Shown here in pieces: positions 38,368-49,181 of a DNA stretch of 64,000 bases (positions are counted from its first letter, which is position 1; every line of letters begins with the position of its first letter). The notes beneath the pieces were generated by a model. That model made no database searches and was not told the origin of the DNA. It worked only from the letters and a program-made list of their open reading frames with translations. This DNA is from Chlorobaculum sp. 24CR (GTDB lineage: Bacteria; Bacteroidota; Chlorobiia; Chlorobiales; Chlorobiaceae): assembly GCF_004118635.1 (NCBI RefSeq), contig NZ_SDGU01000066.1, positions 1 to 64,000 of the forward strand, read 5' to 3'. Made by a program: the position numbers and the translations under genes.

Positions 38368-40815
38368 ATGCCAGAAAACAGTACTAACGGAATGCCCGGA
38401 TTTCCGGATTCTGTCACATCAGGCTCTACCGGTTCTACTCATATTGCAGAGGTGTTGCCTCAGTCCATGTACGTGGTTGACGCCGGTGGGCACATGGTGC
38501 GATGGAGTTCCTGGTTTCGTGACCGGATCGCCGGTTTGTCCGATGATGCTATGATGTCGATCCATTTTCTTGATCTCATCCATCCGGAGGACAGGAATCT
38601 GGTCGCGCAGAGAATGCACAAGATTCTTGAGCAGGGAGTTCAGGAGACCGCGGAGATCAGAGTTCTGCTCAAGGGCGGCCCGGTCTTTCGCTGGTTTCTT
38701 CTTATCGCGAACCGTTATGAGCATGACGGGCACTATTTCATAACAGGCACCGGTATCGATATTACCCGCCTGAAAAAAGTCGGCATGGCCATGATGCTTG
38801 GCGAGCAGCGGTACCGCTCGATGTTCGAGCAGGCCGATGCGCCGGTGTTCATTACCGATGCCGATGGCAGGGTTGTCTATGTTTCACCGGCTTATGAAAG
38901 GATGACCGGTTACTCTTCGCAGGAGTGCGAGGGCAGGCCGTTCAACCAGTTCTGCGATGAAGCCGAGACGGGATGCACCGCGTTATCGATGTTCAGGGAG
39001 GTGATTTCAAATGCGTCGGCCATTCGGGCCAGCGAAATCAAGATACTCAAAAAAGATGGCTCGGCCTGTTTCGTTGAACTGAAGCTTCAGCGTTATCACG
39101 ACAACCGCACCGAAGGCGCGATCGGTGTTCTCTACGATCTCACGCAGCGTAAACGGCTCGAATCGCTGACGGAATTCCGTCTCGGACTTTTGCAGCAGGC
39201 CGAAAAGGCGTCGATAGAGGAGATTTTGCAGAAGACGCTCGATGAAGCTGAAAAGCTGACAGACAGCCGTTTCGGTTTTATCTACTTTCTTTCCGGGGAT
39301 TCCGGGAGTTTGTCCGGCTGTATCTGGTCAGGCAGCGTTCGTGAGCAGATGGGGGTAATCAGCCACGCTGGCGGGCACCATCCATTCGACGTCATGCCGT
39401 TTCTCAAAGCGGCCATCGAAACCGGGCGGGCCAGCATTGTCAACGAATATCCTGATTTGGCCCATGCTGGCTTTCCGCCTGAACATCCCGCCATATCCAA
39501 CAGCCTCTCCGTACCGATCATCGAGCGCGGCAATGTGGTCGCTGTTCTCATGGTCAGCAACAAGCGCACACCCTATACCGACAATGACGCCCAGTGGGTT
39601 GGTACGCTTGCCGATCTGGTCTGGGACATCGTCGTTCGGAAAAGATCGGCTCAATCCGAGATGCGCAATCAGTCGATTCTGCTGCAAATCCAGAAAATGG
39701 AGCTGATCGGTCAGCTCGCCGGCGGTATAGCCCATGACTTTAACAACATGCTTGGGGTCATTCTTGGCAATGCCGAACTGGCGCTTTCGAGTGACGATCT
39801 GGACCCGATGGTGGCGGAGAACTTGCAGGAGATTTACCAGGCGGCTGAACGGTCGGCTGAAATGACCAGCCAGTTGCTCGCCTTCGCCCGGAAGCAAACG
39901 GCCGTGCCCAAGGAGCTGAACCTTGATGATGCGGTCGCGGAGTCGTTGTCTATTCTGCAAAGAGTTGCTGGCGACAAGATCGAGGTTGTCTGGCGTCCGT
40001 GCGGCACGGAGTGCAAGGTTCGCATCGATCCGTCGCAGCTCGACCAGATTCTGATGAATCTCTGCCTCAATGCCCGCGACGCCATGAAAGGAGCCGGAAC
40101 GATCGTTATTGAAGTCCGGCAGATCAGCATCGGCGCTTCACTGGATAACGACGATAATTTCAGATCCGCCGGGGAGTATGCCATGATCTCCGTGATCGAT
40201 ACCGGTCATGGAATAAACGGTGATCACAAACCGCACATCTTCGAGCCGTTTTTTACCACCAAGGCGCTTGGCAAAGGCACCGGTCTCGGACTTTCGTCGA
40301 TTTACGGCATCGTGAAGCAAAATCGCGGATTTGTCGATTTCGAGAGTGAAGAGGGACGAGGCAGCACCTTCAGAATCTATCTGCCACTGCACAAGAAGCG
40401 CGATGTCTCGGCATTCGAGGTCGAGGGCAGGAGCAATGATGGCGGGCAGACGACGATTCTCGTCGTCGAGGACGAGCCTGAAATTCTCAGCCTTTGCCGG
40501 ATGATGCTCGAAAAGTCCGGCTTTACGGTCTATGCCGCAGCCTGTCCCTCCGAAGCGATGATGCTTGCCGAAAAGAACAGCGGCAAGATTGATCTGCTTC
40601 TGACCGACGTGGTTATGCCGGAGATGAATGGCACCGATCTCTCCTCGAAGCTTTCGGCGATCAGTCCCGGCTTCAGGGTGCTCTTCATGTCGGGATACTC
40701 GGCGGACGTGGTTGCCGGCTACGGAGTGCGCCATCCATTGGTCAACGTGATCCGCAAACCCTTCACCTTCAAGGCGCTGGCCGAGAAGGTACGGGAGACC
40801 CTCGATGTGGCGTGA
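38368..40815 (+). CDS. Hybrid sensor histidine kinase (PAS-PAS-GAF-HisKA-HATPase-REC)
   Basis: An 815-residue cytoplasmic protein with no membrane helices. PAS domains at about 25-135 and 145-260, a GAF domain at about 275-425, HisKA with H456 ([11 protein letters not shown]), an HATPase with GHGINGDHKPHIFEPFF and TGLGLSSIYGIV, and a receiver domain with phosphoacceptor D747 (LLLTDVVMPEMNG). The order HK-REC suggests a phosphorelay, with no output domain or adjacent regulator. The signal is not predictable; redox or light are possible. Its architecture matches the gene at 57300. Confidence 0.92.
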   Translation: MPENSTNGMPGFPDSVTSGSTGSTHIAEVLPQSMYVVDAGGHMVRWSSWFRDRIAGLSDDAMMSIHFLDLIHPEDRNLVAQRMHKILEQGVQETAEIRVLLKGGPVFRWFLLIANRYEHDGHYFITGTGIDITRLKKVGMAMMLGEQRYRSMFEQADAPVFITDADGRVVYVSPAYERMTGYSSQECEGRPFNQFCDEAETGCTALSMFREVISNASAIRASEIKILKKDGSACFVELKLQRYHDNRTEGAIGVLYDLTQRKRLESLTEFRLGLLQQAEKASIEEILQKTLDEAEKLTDSRFGFIYFLSGDSGSLSGCIWSGSVREQMGVISHAGGHHPFDVMPFLKAAIETGRASIVNEYPDLAHAGFPPEHPAISNSLSVPIIERGNVVAVLMVSNKRTPYTDNDAQWVGTLADLVWDIVVRKRSAQSEMRNQSILLQIQKMELIGQLAGGIAHDFNNMLGVILGNAELALSSDDLDPMVAENLQEIYQAAERSAEMTSQLLAFARKQTAVPKELNLDDAVAESLSILQRVAGDKIEVVWRPCGTECKVRIDPSQLDQILMNLCLNARDAMKGAGTIVIEVRQISIGASLDNDDNFRSAGEYAMISVIDTGHGINGDHKPHIFEPFFTTKALGKGTGLGLSSIYGIVKQNRGFVDFESEEGRGSTFRIYLPLHKKRDVSAFEVEGRSNDGGQTTILVVEDEPEILSLCRMMLEKSGFTVYAAACPSEAMMLAEKNSGKIDLLLTDVVMPEMNGTDLSSKLSAISPGFRVLFMSGYSADVVAGYGVRHPLVNVIRKPFTFKALAEKVRETLDVA

Positions 40816-40847
40816 GTCGCTCCGGATCGACGCCCCGGTTCAACGCC

Positions 40848-41711
40848 TCAGAAGCGGTTCCGCTGTTGAAGGCCGAGCGCGTCGCTGTCGTGCTCCAGTG
40901 AGCTGACCCTGACCGAGACGCCCAGTTTTTCGGCGGATGTACCCTTGTAGGTGCCGCGAACCGGCGGCACGTCGCCGTAATCCCGCCCCGTTCCGATCTT
41001 GATGTACCGGTCATCCACAAACAGCGTTTTGTGCGTCGGATCGAACCCCGTCCATCCCGTCTCCGTTCCACACCACACTTCGCACCAGGCGTGGCTTGCC
41101 TCGTCCTGCCCCTCCGGGGTGCTTCCGCCGCCATAGAGATAGCCACTGACATAGCGCGCCGGAAGGCCGAGATGACGGCAGGCGGCGAGCATGATGTGGG
41201 CGAAATCCTGGCACACGCCGCGTCCGAGAGCCATGACGACGGCGCTGGTGCTGTGCACGTCGGTCGCGCCCGGCTCGTAGAGGAAGGTGTCGTTAATATG
41301 GCGGCAGATTTCGGTGGCTTGTCGGCACGGCTCGCCGATCTCCCGGAAACGGGCGGCCAGCGCCTGGATCGCCGGGTCGAAACGGACGTAGTGGCTTTCG
41401 GCAAGCAGGTCGAGCAGGAGGATTTCATCCTCGGTGAATTGCCCGGTTTCCGGCTGCGCGGCGGTTTCGACCACCGAGGTGGCGATGATCTGCACCCGCT
41501 TGTGGCTTTGCAGGATGTTGAAATGGTGCACCCGGTTGCCGTAATAATCGGTGTAATCGAAGATCGCCGCCGGTGGCGTGATCTGGAGGTTGAAACTGGC
41601 GCACTGCTGCGAGCCGACGGCGCTTGCCGGATGCAGGCGCACTTCGGTGGCGGTTTCGTAGATCGGCTCTTCGTATTCGAAAAGCGTCGAATGTTCGACT
41701 TTGAGGATCAT
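40848..41711 (-). CDS. Transglutaminase-like protein
   Basis: A 287-residue protein with the transglutaminase-like cysteine protease fold. The triad is C167 (GRGVCQDFAH), H207 (SHAWCEVW) and D224 (GFDPTH). The N-terminal region (1-80) is a beta-rich domain found in bacterial members. It is the third gene of the operon ATP-grasp, alpha-E, transglutaminase. Its likely role is amide hydrolysis or crosslinking of a peptide made by the ATP-grasp enzyme, an inference from context. Confidence 0.9.
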   Translation of the reverse strand: MILKVEHSTLFEYEEPIYETATEVRLHPASAVGSQQCASFNLQITPPAAIFDYTDYYGNRVHHFNILQSHKRVQIIATSVVETAAQPETGQFTEDEILLLDLLAESHYVRFDPAIQALAARFREIGEPCRQATEICRHINDTFLYEPGATDVHSTSAVVMALGRGVCQDFAHIMLAACRHLGLPARYVSGYLYGGGSTPEGQDEASHAWCEVWCGTETGWTGFDPTHKTLFVDDRYIKIGTGRDYGDVPPVRGTYKGTSAEKLGVSVRVSSLEHDSDALGLQQRNRF

Positions 41712-41750
41712 GCGCTGAAATGGTTCCCGGTTGACAGAGTCGCTAAAACG

Positions 41751-42824
41751 TTATTGCTGTTGCTGTTGAGACTGGCTCCAGTTGGCCCGCCGTCCGTCGA
41801 GGCCGGTGAATGGAAGCGCTTCGGAGATGTCGGCAGGCTCGATTTTTGGCGTATGATAGGCGAAGTAGAGCAGGTGAAGCTGCTCGCCAATCCTGGCCAG
41901 CCCCTGCTCGATCTCTTCGAGGAACGGGCGCACCCCTTGCTGAAGAATCTCTTCGACGGTCGCGTAGCTCATCTCCGCCTCCATCTTGCCGATCAGCCGG
42001 TCCACGTTGTTGGCGTAGCGGTGAGAAGAGCTGCCGGAGATTCTCCACAACGCCTCCTGCGCGGCGCAGATTGAAAAGGTGATGCTGCGCGGAAAGCTCC
42101 GGTCGAGAATCAGGAAGTCGAGGATGTTTTCGGGATCGATTTTCGAGAGATAAACCTTCCGGAACGCTTCCAGAGCGCTGCAACTTTTCAGCACCGCCAT
42201 CCACTGGATGATGTCCACCGAGCCGCTGACCAGGTCGGAGTGCCTGGCCGGGCTGGTGGTGAGCATATGATATTTTACATCGATGAGGCGCGCGGAGTTG
42301 TCGGCGCGTTCGAGGTACTTGCCGATCTGCACGAAGGCCCACCCCTCGTTGTGCGAAAAGGTGTTGTCGGTGATCCCCTGAAAGAGGTGCGAGGCGTTCT
42401 TGATCTCCTTGTAAAAGGTGTAGGGATCGCTGTGCACCTGCTGCGGCGAAACGCTTTGCAAAAAGTGGTAGAGATTGTTGAGCTGCTCCCACATTTCGCT
42501 CGAAATGCTCTCGATGACGCTCCGGGCGTTTTCGCGCGCCATGCTGATCGAGGAGAGGATCGAGTTACTGTTCCCGCGGTTGAAGACCAGATAGTCCGTC
42601 ACCGAGTGCGCGTCGTACTCCGGGTAGAGGCTGTTGAAGTGCTCCGGATCGGCCATCACCATGATGAGCGGCTTCCAGTAATTCGGATGATCGACTGGGG
42701 TGATGCTGTCGAGGTCAAGCAGCAAATTGAAGTTGACGTCGAGAAAACGCGCGGTGTTTTCGGCGCGTTCAAAGTAGCGGCTCATCCAGAACAGCGATTC
42801 GGCGACACGACTCAGCATTGACAA
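41751..42824 (-). CDS. Alpha-E domain protein
   Basis: A 357-residue all-helical protein beginning MLSRVAESLFWMSRYFERAENTARFLDV, the signature of the alpha-E (DUF403) family, with GRYLERADNSARLIDV-like KYLERADNSARLID at about 170. The two related segments suggest an internal duplication. The C-terminus is glutamine-rich (SQSQQQQQ). It lies between the ATP-grasp and transglutaminase genes with short gaps (16 and 39 bases). Function unknown; conserved association with these partners suggests a complex. Confidence 0.9.
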   Translation of the reverse strand: MSMLSRVAESLFWMSRYFERAENTARFLDVNFNLLLDLDSITPVDHPNYWKPLIMVMADPEHFNSLYPEYDAHSVTDYLVFNRGNSNSILSSISMARENARSVIESISSEMWEQLNNLYHFLQSVSPQQVHSDPYTFYKEIKNASHLFQGITDNTFSHNEGWAFVQIGKYLERADNSARLIDVKYHMLTTSPARHSDLVSGSVDIIQWMAVLKSCSALEAFRKVYLSKIDPENILDFLILDRSFPRSITFSICAAQEALWRISGSSSHRYANNVDRLIGKMEAEMSYATVEEILQQGVRPFLEEIEQGLARIGEQLHLLYFAYHTPKIEPADISEALPFTGLDGRRANWSQSQQQQQ

Positions 42825-42840
42825 TTCGTTCGTTAAAGGT

Positions 42841-44289
<1,449 letters not shown>

Positions 44290-44425
44290 GGGCGGTAAAA
44301 AAAAGAGAGATTGCAGGCCGGGTCGAGCCGTTCGGACAACGACTTAAATAAATACGGTTATTTAAGATGATTTCCTAAAATAATAATACGGAAATGTAGA
44401 GTAAGAGCGGAATGAGCGGCGCTGC

Positions 44426-45106
44426 TCAGTGGAACGCCAAGCTGTAGCTGCTTCTGCCGCTAACGGTGTCGAGCCGCAACGCGCCGGAGCGCACCAGCGA
44501 CACCAGGATGCGGCGAGCCTCCTTCATCGGAATGCAGGCGTTGTCGGCGAACTCTTCCGCCGTGATCCGGTCGTGGCGGTTCAACCAGTCGAGCAGGCGG
44601 CGTTCGCGGTTGGTGAACGAGACCCTGACCGGCTCGCGCGACGAGAGCATCAACTCGATGCACTCTTCCGAGGCGGCCTTGTTGTGGCTGCCCTCGCGGA
44701 TGAAGACCCGCCGCTCGACGCCGCGCTTGTCGCTGTCGCGCCGGATGAGGCGTTCGACATGAAAGTGGGGGCGTTCCGGGCTTTGCGGAATATCGACGAA
44801 GAGCACCATCCGGCACCTGAACTCCGCGAAGCTCACCCCGATGCGCGGCTTCGGCTCGATGTGGAACCGCATCGCCTCGTCGATCACCTCAAGCGTCTCC
44901 TTCTCGCTGTGAATGCCGACGATTCGCCGGTCGTCGTCAACGCCGATCAGAATGACGCCGCCGGAGGTGTTAGCGAACGCCGTGATTGAGCGGGCGATTT
45001 TGGGCGCGGAGTGGATGAGGCGCTTGAACTCGATGCGCAAACCCTCGCCCTCGGCAACCAGGTCGAGCAGGTTCGGGACGGAATATTTTTGCTTGTAACC
45101 AGTCAT
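44426..45106 (-). CDS. Schlafen-type AlbA_2 domain putative DNA-binding protein
   Basis: A 226-residue protein beginning MTGYKQKYSVPNLLDLVAEGEG. The AlbA_2/Schlafen core spans about 20-130: LRIEFKRLIHSAPKIARSI, AFANTSGGVILIGVDDD and IEPKPRIGVSFAEFR. The C-terminal part (about 160-226) is a winged helix (RRLLDWLNRHDRITAEEFAD). The ATG at 45106 has GGAGAAG upstream; the frame to 45493 is unlikely. It is a transcriptional regulator or defence-type gene with no partner in sight. Confidence 0.87.
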   Translation of the reverse strand: MTGYKQKYSVPNLLDLVAEGEGLRIEFKRLIHSAPKIARSITAFANTSGGVILIGVDDDRRIVGIHSEKETLEVIDEAMRFHIEPKPRIGVSFAEFRCRMVLFVDIPQSPERPHFHVERLIRRDSDKRGVERRVFIREGSHNKAASEECIELMLSSREPVRVSFTNRERRLLDWLNRHDRITAEEFADNACIPMKEARRILVSLVRSGALRLDTVSGRSSYSLAFH

Positions 45107-45549
45107 GAGGCTTCTCCATCGTGGTTCATGAAGGCCAGAAGCGCTTTGCCGGTGTTTCGGGACGGCGCGCCATTGAACCATACGCACCCGCCGCCGCAAA
45201 TGCAAGCAGCTTTTTGGAGTTGTGACAATCGAAGCGTCACGCTCGCCGACGCACAATGCCTGACCCCGGTTTTGCGTGACGGGAGCCGCGAACGTATAAT
45301 CGCCTTTCCGGCTGTTGGTCGCGATGGTCATCGCTTGAGATTTCATTGCCGGTTGGCGTGAGTGTTGAATTTGCCCTCTCAGGCGCGGCCAGTCAAATCT
45401 CTGATGGAAACAACCGGCAATGGCGGCACGAATTGAACAGGGTTTTTGTATAAGCAAATAAAGCACTCTTTTTTCAAGAACGACAGCGCTCATTGATGAG
45501 GTTATCGGAGTTGTTGCCCTATCTCATGTTCAAACAACAGGAGGCCCGT
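45107..45549. other. 443-base gene-free divergent intergenic region
   Basis: It lies between the divergent AlbA_2 gene and the secreted-protein gene. No convincing gene, RNA or repeat is seen; readings across it in either direction lack coding character. It should hold both promoters, but I cannot place them with confidence. Confidence 0.5.
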
Positions 45550-46092
45550 ATGAAAAAGCGAATGATGATGGTATTGGGAGCCGCAGGAATCATTTTCTGG
45601 CAAGCGCCAGCCCATGTCCAGGCCGCGCTTCCATTGGCGATGGCGACACGGCATGACCCCGATGTGTCTTTCGATGCAAGGCCTGACTTCATCTATCTGG
45701 ATGATTATGGCTTTTATGTCGCATGGGGCGTACCGTATGATCTCATCTTTTTTGATGATTACTACTTCCTTTTCCGTGACGGCTACTGGTACCGTTCACG
45801 CGGCTATCGAGGGCCGTGGGGCAGAGTGCGGAATGACGACTTGCCGATGACGATCCGTCGGCGCAGTTGGGGGGATATTCGTCAGCGCCGCGACACGGAA
45901 TATCGTCGGCACGACCGGGGATTCTGGGACAACCGGTTCAGGATGGATCGTGAACGGTGGCGCAGCCGCGACAACCGCAGCACTCCGGAGGGCCGACCGG
46001 CTCCCGGTCGCGACCGGGGTTTCGAGGATCGCCGCGAGCAGCGTGGAGCGCCGGGAGGAGAGCATGACTTTGAGCGTCGCGACAGACGATAG
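45550..46092 (+). CDS. Secreted arginine- and aspartate-rich protein, unknown function
   Basis: A 180-residue protein with a signal peptide (MKKRMMMVLGAAGIIFWQ.., likely cut after VQA at about 25). The mature start has paired aromatic-acidic motifs (YLDDYGFYVAWGVPYDL, DDYYFLFRDGYWYRSRGYRG). The C-terminal half is dominated by R, D, E and G (RRDTEYRRHDRGFWDNRF). The aromatic motif recurs in a family of short secreted bacterial proteins. The ATG at 45550 follows AGGAGG; the upstream start at 45493 is less likely. Function unknown. Confidence 0.8.
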   Translation: MKKRMMMVLGAAGIIFWQAPAHVQAALPLAMATRHDPDVSFDARPDFIYLDDYGFYVAWGVPYDLIFFDDYYFLFRDGYWYRSRGYRGPWGRVRNDDLPMTIRRRSWGDIRQRRDTEYRRHDRGFWDNRFRMDRERWRSRDNRSTPEGRPAPGRDRGFEDRREQRGAPGGEHDFERRDRR

Positions 46093-46161
46093 GTCTGCAA
46101 TGTAAAATCCGGATTCCCGCCACGCGCCTCGTTGCGCCGGGTCAGAAATTCAGGATTGAAA

Positions 46162-46205
46162 CAATCGGGCGGAGTTACCGGTCGCCCTGTAACTCCGCCC
46201 GATTG
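46162..46205. terminator. Bidirectional terminator
   Basis: A perfect 17-bp stem (46162-46178 with 46189-46205) with a ten-base loop between convergent genes. The 3' arm ends next to the ClC stop codon at 46206. Confidence 0.75.
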
Positions 46206-48095
46206 TTATATCGCCCGCTGCTTGACAAGTTCGCCGGTGTCCTCGCCGATGAGGTTCATCTGCTTGCGATAATAGGAGAACGCCTCGTCCTGCTTGAGAA
46301 TGCCGAGCAGCTTTCCCGACTTGTGCTCGACCACCGGTAGCGTCGAGTATTCGGAGATCTCGAAAATCTTGAGCGCCTCGTCGAGCTTGGAGGTGTCGTA
46401 CAGGACGGTCACATTCTTTTTGACCAGATCATCGGCGATCATGCCGGGAAAGATGCCATCCTTCAGAACGAGACTCATCTCGTCGAGGCCGATGATGCCG
46501 ATGAACGACCCCTCCGGCGTCGTGATGAAAAAGTGCGAGTCGCGGGTGTTGTGGAACGCATCGATGATGGTTTCGACTTTGGTGACATCAAAGAACTTGA
46601 CGAATTTGCGCTGCATCACTTCGAGTACGCTGATGTTTCCGGCGATGGTCAGGGCAATGCCGAAGCCGACGCGCACATTCTCCTTTTCGAGCACGTAGGT
46701 CTCCATGGTGTACGGATAGGCCAAGCGCGCCACCAGGGCCGAGGTGACCGCCGCGAACATGATGGGCAGCACGATTTCGTACTGGCCGGTAACTTCAAAC
46801 AAAATAAGGATTACCGTCAGCGGCGCACGCATGATGCCCGCCGTTACCGCGCCCATGCCGACCAGCGCGTAGGCTCCCGATGCGGCGGTGATCGTCGGAA
46901 AGAGCGTGTTCACCACCTTGCCGAACATGCCGCCGAGCATCGCGCCCATCTTCATGGTCGGGGCGAACATGCCGCCCGATCCGCCGGAGCCGACCGTCAG
47001 CGCCACAACCACCGGCTTGAGCAGATAGACGGCAATCATGTTTGTCCAGCTCTCCTGCCCGGTCAGCGCCCTGTCGATCACCTCGTAGCTGAATCCATAC
47101 AGCTCCGGCACCCATATGCAGATAAAACCGCACAAAAGGCCGCCAATAGCGGGCATCGACCACGCAGGTATGCGAAAACGCTTTTCGATCTTCTGAATCT
47201 GCTCTTCGATGATGTAAAAAGTTCTGATGAACAGTACTGCGGTGAGCCCGGCAAGTACGCCAAGGATGAAGTAGAACACCAGTTCGGTATCCGAGACAAG
47301 GCTGTATTTGGAGACCAGAAAAGTGGGATAGCTGCCCAGAAAGCTTCTCGACAGCACGGTCCCCACCACGGCGGCCACCACGATGGGGCTGAATGTCTTG
47401 ACGCTGAAATCGCCGAGAATCACCTCGACGGCGAACATCACGCCACCAATCGGCGCGTTGAACACGGCGGCAAGCCCCGCTGCAGCGCCGCAACCGAGCA
47501 GCGTTCTGGTTCGTCCCGGCGAAAACTTGAGCAACTGCGCGATGGTCGAGCCGATCGAGGCGCCCACCTGGGCGATCGGCGCTTCACGTCCGCCGCCGCC
47601 GCCGGTGCCGATGCTGACCACCGAAGTGATGGTTTTGTGAATCCAGTTTTTTCGGGGGATTTTGCCATTTTTCTGCGCGACGGCCTTGATGACCGACGGC
47701 AATCCATGCTCTGGCTTTGCCTTGACGACAAACGTGTTGTAGAGCCCGACAATCAGTCCGCCCAGAGCAGGAATCAGCGGAAGCAGGAAAATCCGGAGGT
47801 AGTTGTTGAAGGTCGGCAGCCCGAGTGCGGTCGTTCCATAGAAGAGGTAGGAGCTGATGATCTTGATGGCGTCGTGAAAAATAACGGCGACATAGCCGGT
47901 GACCAGTCCAACGAAAACGGCAACGAGAAGAAACGGAAGATCCTGATTGAGGTTAAGCTGGGCGAGGAACGAAGCCCAGGTCATGCGGAGAAACTGCTGC
48001 GAAGAACCTTTGAAATAACGGCTTTTGCGAAGGATCAGATAGGTCAAGACAATAGCACGCCGCTTGATGCGGCTGTTCTTAAAAAGCCGGCTCAT
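46206..48095 (-). CDS. ClC-family chloride channel/antiporter with CBS pair
   Basis: A 629-residue membrane protein: about ten to twelve hydrophobic helices (residues 50-460) then two CBS domains (about 480-620). ClC motifs are GGREAPIAQVGASIG (consensus GREGPxxxxG, with the gating glutamate retained but an A for G) and GSGGSGGMFAPTMKMGAMLGG-type filter region (GSGGSGGMFAPTMKMGA). It may act as a channel or chloride-proton exchanger. CBS domains often bind adenosine ligands. An unusual GREAP variant should be compared with other family members. Confidence 0.93.
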   Translation of the reverse strand: MSRLFKNSRIKRRAIVLTYLILRKSRYFKGSSQQFLRMTWASFLAQLNLNQDLPFLLVAVFVGLVTGYVAVIFHDAIKIISSYLFYGTTALGLPTFNNYLRIFLLPLIPALGGLIVGLYNTFVVKAKPEHGLPSVIKAVAQKNGKIPRKNWIHKTITSVVSIGTGGGGGREAPIAQVGASIGSTIAQLLKFSPGRTRTLLGCGAAAGLAAVFNAPIGGVMFAVEVILGDFSVKTFSPIVVAAVVGTVLSRSFLGSYPTFLVSKYSLVSDTELVFYFILGVLAGLTAVLFIRTFYIIEEQIQKIEKRFRIPAWSMPAIGGLLCGFICIWVPELYGFSYEVIDRALTGQESWTNMIAVYLLKPVVVALTVGSGGSGGMFAPTMKMGAMLGGMFGKVVNTLFPTITAASGAYALVGMGAVTAGIMRAPLTVILILFEVTGQYEIVLPIMFAAVTSALVARLAYPYTMETYVLEKENVRVGFGIALTIAGNISVLEVMQRKFVKFFDVTKVETIIDAFHNTRDSHFFITTPEGSFIGIIGLDEMSLVLKDGIFPGMIADDLVKKNVTVLYDTSKLDEALKIFEISEYSTLPVVEHKSGKLLGILKQDEAFSYYRKQMNLIGEDTGELVKQRAI

Positions 48096-48418
48096 TGAAT
48101 CGGGTCAGTGGATTGGTAATCATGGCAATACTTGCAATGTATTTTTTCTGTGTGTGGATACCAAACAAACGCTGATTTCGCAAGGCTTTCGATGGCGATT
48201 ATCTTTTGGGCACAGCTTTTTTTGAGATTGGGCTGAGAGCGCGGCGGAAATGGCCCGCCTCTGGTCAGCCGTGCCACGCAGCATTGGTAGCCAGGGCGAA
48301 TGCCGAAGCCCGGTTTTGCAGGGAAGTGAGAGATTTTGCCAACAAAAGCGAAGAAAAAAAGCGCACACGTCGTCAAACCGAGTGATGAGTTTTCAGCAAC
48401 ACAAGCAATTAACCAATT
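48096..48418. other. 323-base intergenic region upstream of the ClC gene
   Basis: Divergent promoters for ClC (minus) and the superinfection-immunity gene (plus) must lie here. A 111-codon minus-strand frame crosses the whole region but looks like a translated intergenic repeat, ending QSTDPIQ, with no family likeness. I found no second copy in the window. Confidence 0.45.
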
Positions 48419-48706
48419 ATGGAACAAGAAATCATGCGCACCTGGGCCTGGTCAACATCCTCACCGGTGCCGATTATCCTGTTGAACGTTTTTCTCTGGG
48501 CCTTTTACTTCGTCCCCTCGCTGCTTGCCTGGACGCGCAAGCACCGGAGCCTGCCCGCCATCATCGCGCTGAACATCCTTCTCGGCTGGACGGGCCTCGG
48601 CTGGATCGGCGCCTTCGTCTGGTCGCTCTCCTGGCCAGGCGGCGACAATTCGCAAACGCCGGTTTCAAAGGCAAACTCTCCAGCCGAGCCGGATCAGTAC
48701 GAGTGA
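48419..48706 (+). CDS. Superinfection-immunity-like small membrane protein
   Basis: A 95-residue protein with two hydrophobic helices (about 17-35 and 43-68) linked by a basic turn (LLAWTRKHRSLPAI). LLGWTGLGWIGAFVWSLSW matches the PF14373-type superinfection immunity family, named after phage T4 Imm, though most bacterial copies are of unknown function. The C-terminus is polar. It is followed by a hairpin at 48845-48875. Confidence 0.82.
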   Translation: MEQEIMRTWAWSTSSPVPIILLNVFLWAFYFVPSLLAWTRKHRSLPAIIALNILLGWTGLGWIGAFVWSLSWPGGDNSQTPVSKANSPAEPDQYE

Positions 48707-48844
48707 GTCTGATCTGGTATGAAAACGTTCATTTCTTGGTTTTGATGAAGGGCTGACAAATTTGGCGGAGTTTCTCAAAACCGGCGGTTTCGGCGGCTCG
48801 ATCGGGACTCGCCCGTGAATTTTGTGACTTTCGTGATTTTTCAG

Positions 48845-48875
48845 GCGCACATAGCTTTTTCAAGGCTATGTGCGC
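48845..48875 (+). terminator. Hairpin after the immunity-like gene
   Basis: An 11-bp perfect stem GCGCACATAGC / GCTATGTGCGC (48845-48855 with 48865-48875), followed by TTTGT. Probable terminator. Confidence 0.65.
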
Positions 48876-48974
48876 TTTGTATTTATGGTTTGGTTATGCC
48901 ACGTGTTTTCAGCTATTTTTGTTACTTTTACTTTACGTTTTAGCGTTTTGAATGAACTGGATGAGCGTTATTCT

Positions 48975-49169
48975 ATGATTACCAAAGAGTTGCAGGCGCA
49001 GACATTGAGCCTGAATCCTATCGATAAGATTCGTCTGGTCGAGATGCTTCTCGAAAGCCTTGATAAGAGCGATCCGGAAATCGAGGCAACTTGGGTTGCG
49101 GAATCTGAACGCAGATATGCTGCTTTCAAGAGGGTGGAAATGCAGGGTTTGACTTTTAAGAAACTCTAA
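48975..49169 (+). CDS. Lone addiction-module antitoxin
   Basis: A 64-residue protein: LSLNPIDKIRLVEMLLESLDKSDPEIEATW is the TIGR02574-like antitoxin pattern (LSxxEKxxLVExLLESL), similar in layout to the antitoxin at 35148. No RelE/ParE toxin follows; the next gene is an unrelated membrane protein. It could be an orphan antidote or a remnant of a lost pair. The upstream start at 48870 adds 35 hydrophobic residues and is not favoured. Confidence 0.75.
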   Translation: MITKELQAQTLSLNPIDKIRLVEMLLESLDKSDPEIEATWVAESERRYAAFKRVEMQGLTFKKL

Positions 49170-49181
49170 GTCTGTTTTGAT

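Noticed and set aside
48092-48427. 111-codon minus-strand frame upstream of the ClC gene
   Set aside because: It covers the whole intergenic gap and overlaps the ClC start, has no family likeness and reads like a translated intergenic repeat. Left as part of the gap description.
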